From contig JAGBCQ010000001.1 of the NCBI GenBank assembly GCA_017937925.1, forward strand, positions 1 through 64,000: a stretch of 64,000 nucleotides of DNA, given 5' to 3'. Positions 57,346 to 64,000 of this stretch are shown one piece after another. A program made the translations under genes and the position numbers. Every line of letters begins with the position of its first letter. Within the stretch, counting starts at the first letter, position 1. Origin of the DNA: Paraprevotella sp. GTDB taxonomy: Bacteria > Bacteroidota > Bacteroidia > Bacteroidales > Bacteroidaceae. The notes beneath the pieces are model-generated. The model was not told the DNA's origin. It searched no databases and saw only the letters and a list, made by a program, of their open reading frames with translations.

Positions 57346-57385
57346 AAAGGTCCGTTCATCCGCATCGATGAACGGACCTTTTTTT
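57346..57385 (+). terminator. Terminator after the surface-protein/peptide operon
   Basis: AAAGGTCCGTTCATC (57346-57360) pairs with GATGAACGGACCTTT (57367-57381), followed by a T run. It begins 21 bases after the peptide stop. Confidence 0.9.
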
Positions 57386-57405
57386 ACCCCACTGAGGTCG
57401 CTGAA

Positions 57406-57470
57406 ATGCCGGACGTCCGTCGTCACGACGACAGACGTCTTGCGTTTGAACGGCGGACGTCCGACATTTT
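57406..57470 (+). repeat. GGACGTCC hairpin repeat, copy B
   Basis: It contains CCGGACGTCCGTCGTC, then GACGACAGACGTCTTGCG, then CGGCGGACGTCCG. The order matches copy A at 247-314, including the shared word GACGTCTTGCGTTT. GACGTCCGTCGTC and GACGACAGACGTC can form a long hairpin. It lies between the terminators of two convergent transcripts. Confidence 0.65.
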
Positions 57471-57517
57471 GAAGAGAAAAGCGTCCTATTTTGACTAGTT
57501 CCGGCAAAACAAAAAAA

Positions 57518-57553
57518 GACGAGGCGCGCTCCTTTTTTGAAGCGCGCCTCGTC
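57518..57553 (-). terminator. Terminator of the rpoBC transcript
   Basis: GACGAGGCGCGCT (57518-57530) pairs exactly with AGCGCGCCTCGTC (57541-57553). On the minus strand a run of seven T residues follows. It lies 29 bases beyond the rpoC stop. Confidence 0.92.
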
Positions 57554-57581
57554 CTGTTATAATCGAATATTACTATTCTAT

Positions 57582-60500
57582 TTATGCTTCTTCATCATCC
57601 TCCAAGTCAAGGATAGACTTGCGGTTAGCCATCAGGCGGTCATATTCCTCCTTGCTACCCACAACAATCTTTCCGAACTCACGCAGACCGGTTCCGGCAG
57701 GAATCAAGTGTCCACAGATAACGTTCTCCTTCATACCTTCCAACTTGTCGGACTTGCCATTGATGGCTGCGTCGTTCAATACCTTTGTGGTCTCTTGGAA
57801 AGATGCAGCAGACATGAAGCTTGAAGTCTGCAATGCAGCACGTGTGATACCTTGCAAAATCTGGATTGATGTAGCAGGCATAGCATCGCGAACTTGCACA
57901 GGGCGCAAGTCTTTACGTTTCAACGTAGAGTTCTCGTCGCGCAACTTACGTGCTGTCACAATCATACCGGCTTGCATATTCTCAGAGTCACCGGCGTCAA
58001 TTACCACCTTCTTGCCCCAGATGCGATCGTTCTCTTCCGCGAAGTCAAGCTTATCTACAATCTGTTGTTCCAAGAAACGTGTATCACCCGGCTCGTCTAT
58101 TTGCACCTTACGCATCATCTGACGTACGATTACCTCAAAGTGCTTGTCGTTAATCTTCACACCTTGCATACGATAAACGTCTTGAATCTCATTCACGATA
58201 TATTCTTGAACGGCTGTCGGGCCCTTAATAGCCAAGATGTCTGCAGGAGTCGTAGCTCCATCGGACAACGGCGTTCCGGCACGAACGTAATCGCTCTCTT
58301 GAACAAGGATTTGTTTTGACAATGGAACCAAGTATTTCTTAACCTCACCCAGCTTTGAAGTTACGGTGATTTCACGATTACCACGTTTCAACTTGCCTAA
58401 ACTTACCTCACCATCGATTTCTGATACGACAGAAGGGTTAGACGGGTTACGAGCCTCAAACAACTCAGTCACACGAGGAAGACCTCCGGTGATATCGCCA
58501 GCCTTACCAACTGCACGAGGAATCTTCACCAAGATGTCACCGGCTTTCACTGTTTGGTTATCCTCTACTGATAAGTGACCACCGATTGGGAAGTTATATG
58601 TTCGTATCAACTCACCATTCTCGTCAAGGATATGAGCTGAAGGCACCTTACCCTTATCTTTAGATTCGATGATAATCATCTCGCGCAAACCTGTTGTCTC
58701 ATCCGATTCAACACGATATGTCACACCTTCGATAACATCCTCGAATTGGATTCTACCCGGTGTTTCTGTTACGATGATAGCATTGAACGGATCCCATTTA
58801 GCAATCATCTCGCCCTTCTTCACCGTTGCACCTTCGTTCACATACAATGTTGAACCATAAGGAACGTTCTGAGTAAGAAGCACAATGCCTGTATTTACAT
58901 CAACGAAACGAACTTCGGCCAAACGACCTACAACCATCTTGGCTGCATTACCTGTCTCGTCAGCAATATCTACTGTACGCAACTCTTCGAACTCAACCTT
59001 AGAATCATATTTTGCAATGATAGTAGCATTTGCTGCTGCATTCGAAGCCACACCACCGGCGTGGAACGTACGCAATGTCAACTGAGTACCCGGCTCACCA
59101 ATGGACTGAGCTGCGATGACACCCACTGCCTCACCTTTTTGTACCATGCGGCTTGTTGCCAAGTTACGTCCGTAACACTTCATACATACGCCCTTCTTGC
59201 TTTCACAAGTCAATACGGAACGAATTTCAACGCTTTCAATTGGTGAATTCTCAATAGCTTGAGCCTTGTCTTCAGTAATTTCCTCACCGGCAGCTACTAT
59301 CAATTCTCCTGTTGAAGGATTGATAACATCGTGAACGGACACACGTCCCAAGATACGTTCTGAAAGTGATGAAATCACCTCATCGCCATTCTTAAGCGCT
59401 GTGCAGACCAAACCACGCAATGTACCGCAGTCTTCTTCTGTAATAATGACATCGTGAGAAACGTCCACCAAACGACGAGTCAAATAACCGGCATCTGCGG
59501 TTTTCAATGCGGTATCGGCCAAACCCTTACGAGCACCGTGAGTAGAGATAAAGTACTCCAACACGCTCATACCTTCCTTAAAGTTAGAAAGGATCGGATT
59601 CTCAATAATTTGCGCGCTCTCAGCTCCTGCCTTTTGAGGTTTAGCCATCAAACCACGCATACCAGACAACTGACTGATCTGACCTGCAGAACCACGGGCA
59701 CCGGAATCCAACATCATGTAAACGGCATTGAAACCTTGGTCGGCCTCTTTCATGGTCTTCAACAAGATGTCTGACAAGTTGTTATTGATGTGTGTCCATG
59801 TGTCGATAACCTGATTGTAACGTTCATTGTCGGTAATGAATCCCATACCATAGTCGTTTGCTATACGCTCAACTTCCTCATTACCCTTGCGCACCAATTC
59901 TTCCTTCTCTTCAGGAATAATGATATCGCCCAAGTTGAATGACAAACCACCAACATAAGCCATACGGTAACCTAAGTTCTTGATTCCGTCGAGGAACTCA
60001 CAAGCACGAGCCACACCTACTGACTTAATAACATCGGTAATAATGCCACGCAATGTTTTCTTAGATATAACATCATTGAAGAATCCGATTTCCTCAGGAA
60101 TGATTTCATTTACAATCACTCGACCTACTGAAGTTTCAATCATCTTCTCTACCAACTCACCATTCTCATTCAAGTCCTTAACAATAACCTTTATAGGCGC
60201 ATGGATATCTACACGCTTCTCGTTGTATGCAATGATTGCTTCTTCAGGACCGTAGAATGTCAAACCTTCGCCCTTTGAACCGGGACGTAATTTTGTAATA
60301 TAGTACAGACCCAACACCATATCCTGAGAAGGCACTGTGATAGGCGCTCCATTGGCAGGATTCAAGATGTTGTGTGATTGAAGCATTAAAATTTGCGCTT
60401 CAAGGATAGCCTCGTTGCTCAAAGGCAAGTGAACAGCCATTTGGTCACCATCGAAGTCGGCGTTGAACGCAGTACATGCCAATGGGTGCAATTGAATAGC

Positions 60501-61871
60501 CTTACCTTCAATCATCTTAGGTTGGAAAGCTTGGATACCCAAACGGTGCAAAGTCGGCGCACGGTTCAACAATACCGGGTGTCCTTTCATTACATGCTCC
60601 AGGATATCCCATATTACTGGGTCTTTACGATCTACAATCTTTTTCGCTGATTTAACGGTCTTAACGATACCGCGCTCTATCAACTTACGAATGATAAACG
60701 GCTTGTACAATTCTGCTGCCATTAACTTTGGCAAACCGCACTCGCCCATCTTCAATTCCGGACCTACGACAATTACCGAACGTGCTGAATAATCGACACG
60801 CTTTCCTAACAAGTTCTGACGGAAACGTCCTTGCTTACCCTTTAACGAGTCAGAAAGTGACTTCAAAGGACGGTTGGCATCGGTCTTTACCGCACTTGAT
60901 TTACGAGAGTTGTCGAACAAACTGTCAACAGCCTCTTGCAACATACGCTTCTCGTTACGGAGAATCACTTCCGGAGCTTTGATTTCAATCAATCTCTTCA
61001 AACGATTGTTACGGATAATAACGCGACGATACAAATCGTTCAAATCAGAAGTAGCGAAACGACCACCATCCAGAGGTACTAACGGACGAAGTTCTGGTGG
61101 AATAACCGGAAGTATCTTCATAATCATCCATTCCGGTTTGTTGCGATTGCGACTGCTACGGAATGACTCCACAACTTGCAAACGTTTCAATGAATCGTTC
61201 TTACGTTGCTGAGCAGTATCAGCATTGGCACTGTCACGCAACTCGTATGATAACTTGTCAAGGTCCAAACGCACCAACATATCATAGATAGCTTCCGCAC
61301 CCATCTTAGCAATAAACTTGTTAGGATCGGAATCGTCTAGATATTGGTTCTCTCTTGGCAACTTGTCCAAGAAATCCAAATATTCGTCTTCTGTCAGCAA
61401 ATCATTCTCTGCGACACCTTCTTCAGCCAAAACACCCGGTTGAATAACGATGTAACGCTCGTAATAAATTACTGAATCCAACTTCTTAGTAGGTAATCCT
61501 AACAAATAACCTATTTTATTAGGTAAGGAACGGAAATACCAAATGTGTGCAACCGGCACTACCAACTGGATATGTCCGGAACGCTCACGACGTACTTTCT
61601 TTTCTGTTACCTCAACACCGCAACGGTCACAAACGATACCCTTATAACGGATTCGTTTGTATTTACCGCAATGGCACTCATAATCCTTTGTAGGACCGAA
61701 GATGCGCTCACAGAACAAACCGTCACGTTCCGGCTTGTATGTACGATAATTTATGGTCTCAGGTTTCAAAACCTCGCCAAACGAATTTTCCAAGATTTCC
61801 TCAGGTGAGGCCAATCCTATGGTAATCTTCGTAAAATTACTCTTTACTTTAGATTCTTTTCTAAAAGCCAT
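57582..61871 (-). CDS. rpoC: RNA polymerase beta' subunit
   Basis: This 1429-residue subunit begins [27 protein letters not shown]. The N-terminal zinc site is seen as C66, C68, C81 and C84 ([20 protein letters not shown]). The catalytic magnesium motif [12 protein letters not shown] lies near residue 470. The trigger-loop and bridge-helix region and the second zinc site ([17 protein letters not shown]) are intact. It follows rpoB by 27 bases. It ends in an acidic tail (LDLEDDEEA). Nothing unusual apart from the foreign locus placed after it. Confidence 0.98.
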   Translation of the reverse strand: MAFRKESKVKSNFTKITIGLASPEEILENSFGEVLKPETINYRTYKPERDGLFCERIFGPTKDYECHCGKYKRIRYKGIVCDRCGVEVTEKKVRRERSGHIQLVVPVAHIWYFRSLPNKIGYLLGLPTKKLDSVIYYERYIVIQPGVLAEEGVAENDLLTEDEYLDFLDKLPRENQYLDDSDPNKFIAKMGAEAIYDMLVRLDLDKLSYELRDSANADTAQQRKNDSLKRLQVVESFRSSRNRNKPEWMIMKILPVIPPELRPLVPLDGGRFATSDLNDLYRRVIIRNNRLKRLIEIKAPEVILRNEKRMLQEAVDSLFDNSRKSSAVKTDANRPLKSLSDSLKGKQGRFRQNLLGKRVDYSARSVIVVGPELKMGECGLPKLMAAELYKPFIIRKLIERGIVKTVKSAKKIVDRKDPVIWDILEHVMKGHPVLLNRAPTLHRLGIQAFQPKMIEGKAIQLHPLACTAFNADFDGDQMAVHLPLSNEAILEAQILMLQSHNILNPANGAPITVPSQDMVLGLYYITKLRPGSKGEGLTFYGPEEAIIAYNEKRVDIHAPIKVIVKDLNENGELVEKMIETSVGRVIVNEIIPEEIGFFNDVISKKTLRGIITDVIKSVGVARACEFLDGIKNLGYRMAYVGGLSFNLGDIIIPEEKEELVRKGNEEVERIANDYGMGFITDNERYNQVIDTWTHINNNLSDILLKTMKEADQGFNAVYMMLDSGARGSAGQISQLSGMRGLMAKPQKAGAESAQIIENPILSNFKEGMSVLEYFISTHGARKGLADTALKTADAGYLTRRLVDVSHDVIITEEDCGTLRGLVCTALKNGDEVISSLSERILGRVSVHDVINPSTGELIVAAGEEITEDKAQAIENSPIESVEIRSVLTCESKKGVCMKCYGRNLATSRMVQKGEAVGVIAAQSIGEPGTQLTLRTFHAGGVASNAAANATIIAKYDSKVEFEELRTVDIADETGNAAKMVVGRLAEVRFVDVNTGIVLLTQNVPYGSTLYVNEGATVKKGEMIAKWDPFNAIIVTETPGRIQFEDVIEGVTYRVESDETTGLREMIIIESKDKGKVPSAHILDENGELIRTYNFPIGGHLSVEDNQTVKAGDILVKIPRAVGKAGDITGGLPRVTELFEARNPSNPSVVSEIDGEVSLGKLKRGNREITVTSKLGEVKKYLVPLSKQILVQESDYVRAGTPLSDGATTPADILAIKGPTAVQEYIVNEIQDVYRMQGVKINDKHFEVIVRQMMRKVQIDEPGDTRFLEQQIVDKLDFAEENDRIWGKKVVIDAGDSENMQAGMIVTARKLRDENSTLKRKDLRPVQVRDAMPATSIQILQGITRAALQTSSFMSAASFQETTKVLNDAAINGKSDKLEGMKENVICGHLIPAGTGLREFGKIVVGSKEEYDRLMANRKSILDLEDDEEA

Positions 61872-61898
61872 ATTCTATATTAATTAAAGAGTTCAATG

Positions 61899-64000
61899 TT
61901 ATTCAAGCGTAACACTCAATCCTAAACCTCTCAACTCGTGAAGCAACACGTTCAAAGATTCCGGAATTCCCGGTGTTGGCATCGGCTCGCCCTTAACGAT
62001 AGCTTCGTAAGCCTTTGAACGTCCTACGACATCATCGGACTTGATGGTCAAAATCTCTTGCAATACATGAGAAGCGCCAAATGCCTCAATTGCCCAAACC
62101 TCCATTTCTCCGAAACGCTGTCCTCCAAATTGTGCTTTACCACCAAGAGGTTGTTGCGTAATCAATGAGTACGGACCGATAGAACGCGCATGCATCTTAT
62201 CTTCAACCATGTGTCCTAATTTCAACATATAAGCTACGCCGACTGTTGCCAACTGGTCGAATTTCTCACCGGTTTCACCGTCGTACAACTGGGTTGAACA
62301 ATAACGTGGTAAACCAGCCTTATCGGTCCATTCACACAAATCATCTAATGTAGCTCCATCAAAAATAGGAGTAGCAAACTTAACGCCTAATTCCTTACCT
62401 GCAGCACCGAGTACAGTCTCGAATATCTGACCGATGTTCATACGAGAAGGCACACCTAACGGATTCAATACAATATCCACCGGTGTTCCGTCTGCCAAGA
62501 ATGGCATATCTTCTTGACGAACCACTTTAGATACGATACCTTTATTTCCGTGACGTCCTGCCATCTTATCTCCAACACCAATCTTACGCTTCTTAGCGAT
62601 ATAGACTTTTGCCATTTGAATGATTCCTGAAGGCAATTCATCTCCAATTGTTATGGCAAATTTCTTACGCTTCAGCTCTGCATCTAGTTGCTTATATTTC
62701 TTCAAGAAGTTTACAATCAACTGGCTTATCAAGTCATTCAAATGCTCATCGTCAGTCCAATTGCTCAATTGGATTCCTGTAAAGTCTAAGTTTTCCAAAG
62801 CAGAAGCTGTAAACTTAGCTCCAGAAGCAATTACTTCGCTACCAATATAATCCTTAACGCCTTGTGAAACCTTATCCTTAGTCAACTCCAATAATTTGTC
62901 AACAAGAATCGCTTTCAAATCGTCAACCTTGCTATTGAACTCTTCATCAATTTTCGGAAGCAATTGTTTGTCCGCAGCCTTTGCCGCACGTGTCTTGATA
63001 GCACGAGAGAACAACTTCTTGTCAATAACAACACCGCTCAATGAAGGTGATGCCTTTAAAGAAGCATCCTTAACATCACCGGCCTTATCACCGAATATAG
63101 CACGTAGCAACTTTTCTTCAGGAGAAGGGTCTGATTCTCCCTTCGGAGTAATCTTACCAATCATGATATCACCTGGTTGTATGCGAGCACCAACACGAAC
63201 AATACCATTTTCATCCAAATCCTTAGTAGCTTCCTCGCTCACGTTTGGAATATCAGAAGTCAACTCTTCAACTCCACGTTTTGTTTCACGAACCTCCAAT
63301 GAGAATTCTTCAACATGAACTGAAGTCAAGATATCTTCTCTTACCACACGTTCATTAAGCACAATAGCATCCTCGTAATTGTAACCCTTCCAAGGCATGT
63401 AAGCTACAAGCAAATTCTTACCCAATGCTAACTCTCCATCTTGGGTAGAATATCCTTCTGTCAAAATATCACCGGCTTTCACACGCTGACCCTTTTCACA
63501 AATAGGACGCAAGTCTATTGTCATGTTTTGGTTGGTACGACGGAACTTAGGAATACGGTATTCTTTCAATGCAGGTTCGAAACTTACGAACTCTTCTTCT
63601 TCAGTACGGTCGTACAAAATACGAATTGTAGTAGCATCCACATACTCTATAATACCATCGCCCTCAGCTGTAATCATTGTACGCGAATTCTCACAAACTT
63701 GCTTCTCAATACCAGTACCAACAATCGGAGCCTCACTTCTTAACAATGGAACTGCCTGACGCATCATGTTAGAACCCATCAAAGCACGGTGAGCATCATC
63801 ATGCTCAAGGAATGGAATCAAAGAAGCAGCAATTGAAGCAATTTGTTGAGGTGCAACGTCCATCAAATGAACCTCAGATGGAGGAACAACAGGATAATCA
63901 TCATCACGACGACACTTAACTTTCGTACGAATAAATGTTCCGTCTTCATTCAATGGTGCATTACCTTGTCCAATGACTTTGTTTTCTTCTTCCTCTGCCG
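61899..64000 (-). CDS. rpoB: RNA polymerase beta subunit, C-terminal part (cut by window edge)
   Basis: The frame is open through the right edge: the codons before the apparent TTG start at 63953 continue as [20 protein letters not shown], so about 699 C-terminal residues are present and the N-terminus lies outside. Recognisable parts are [86 protein letters not shown]-type sequence near residue 480-530 of this part, and the end [12 protein letters not shown]. The rifampicin-binding cluster lies upstream of the window, so resistance cannot be judged. Confidence 0.97.
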   Translation of the reverse strand, partial: AEEEENKVIGQGNAPLNEDGTFIRTKVKCRRDDDYPVVPPSEVHLMDVAPQQIASIAASLIPFLEHDDAHRALMGSNMMRQAVPLLRSEAPIVGTGIEKQVCENSRTMITAEGDGIIEYVDATTIRILYDRTEEEEFVSFEPALKEYRIPKFRRTNQNMTIDLRPICEKGQRVKAGDILTEGYSTQDGELALGKNLLVAYMPWKGYNYEDAIVLNERVVREDILTSVHVEEFSLEVRETKRGVEELTSDIPNVSEEATKDLDENGIVRVGARIQPGDIMIGKITPKGESDPSPEEKLLRAIFGDKAGDVKDASLKASPSLSGVVIDKKLFSRAIKTRAAKAADKQLLPKIDEEFNSKVDDLKAILVDKLLELTKDKVSQGVKDYIGSEVIASGAKFTASALENLDFTGIQLSNWTDDEHLNDLISQLIVNFLKKYKQLDAELKRKKFAITIGDELPSGIIQMAKVYIAKKRKIGVGDKMAGRHGNKGIVSKVVRQEDMPFLADGTPVDIVLNPLGVPSRMNIGQIFETVLGAAGKELGVKFATPIFDGATLDDLCEWTDKAGLPRYCSTQLYDGETGEKFDQLATVGVAYMLKLGHMVEDKMHARSIGPYSLITQQPLGGKAQFGGQRFGEMEVWAIEAFGASHVLQEILTIKSDDVVGRSKAYEAIVKGEPMPTPGIPESLNVLLHELRGLGLSVTLE

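Noticed and set aside
63951-63953. Apparent start of rpoB inside the window
   Set aside because: The TTG is an internal leucine codon. The frame stays open to the window edge with RpoB-like sequence before it, so the gene is cut by the window, not truncated.
1-64000. CRISPR arrays, tRNA or rRNA genes, insertion sequences
   Set aside because: No regularly spaced identical repeats, no tRNA-like cloverleaf with a TTCGAATC-type arm in the gaps, and no transposase-like protein were seen. A weak tRNA could be missed without a covariance search.

Overview
The window is chromosomal DNA of a Bacteroidales bacterium, most likely Prevotellaceae or a close relative. Four things point there: upstream regions carry the Bacteroidetes promoter pattern TTTG-N19-TAnnTTTG; four giant secreted proteins end in a type IX secretion (T9SS)-like sorting tail; the ribosomal cluster has Bacteroidetes features (DUF3467 gene between rpoC and rpsL, no tuf next to fusA, long acidic L17 tail); and many starts lack a clear Shine-Dalgarno sequence. 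No tRNA, rRNA, CRISPR array or transposase was found.

Layout. 1-593: non-coding, with a dispersed GGACGTCC hairpin repeat and a cluster of TGAAAC/GTTTCA repeats. 594-15891 (minus): three giant secreted proteins. Two are alginate-lyase-superfamily enzymes with long carbohydrate-binding tails; the third resembles the C-terminal half of the second. A 56-residue peptide gene follows the second. 16102-22018 (minus): a tripartite RND efflux operon (TolC-like, adaptor, pump) ending in a PII-like gene. 22350-24172 (plus): RlpA-like protein and MetY. 24344-29765 (plus): a second RND efflux operon in the order adaptor, pump, TolC-like. 29830-31986 (minus): fasciclin-domain lipoprotein. 32188-33660 (plus): DUF1846 protein. 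33821-51795 (minus): the full rpsL-rpsG-fusA / S10 / spc / alpha ribosomal cluster with secY, map, infA and rpoA. 52219-52542 (minus): DUF3467 protein. 52983-57324 (plus): a giant T9SS-type surface protein and a second small peptide gene. 57582-64000 (minus): rpoC and the C-terminal half of rpoB.

The most interesting locus is 52693-57324. An accessory surface-protein gene sits, on the opposite strand, inside the otherwise conserved rpoB-rpoC-DUF3467-rpsL order. Its good Bacteroidetes-type promoter lies between two inverted repeats (17/17 exact core, 24/26 extended) about 230 bp apart from end to end. This is the architecture of the phase-variable invertible promoters known from Bacteroides. 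Inversion would turn the promoter away from the surface protein and toward the DUF3467 gene.

The second notable point is a pair of previously unlabelled small genes (6209-6379 minus, 57166-57324 plus). Each directly follows a giant T9SS-type gene, and their N-terminal 25 residues align without gaps (K2, Y6, P9, V11, V16, MMA at 21-23, S25). They look like one family of short peptides coupled to T9SS substrates; their function is unknown.
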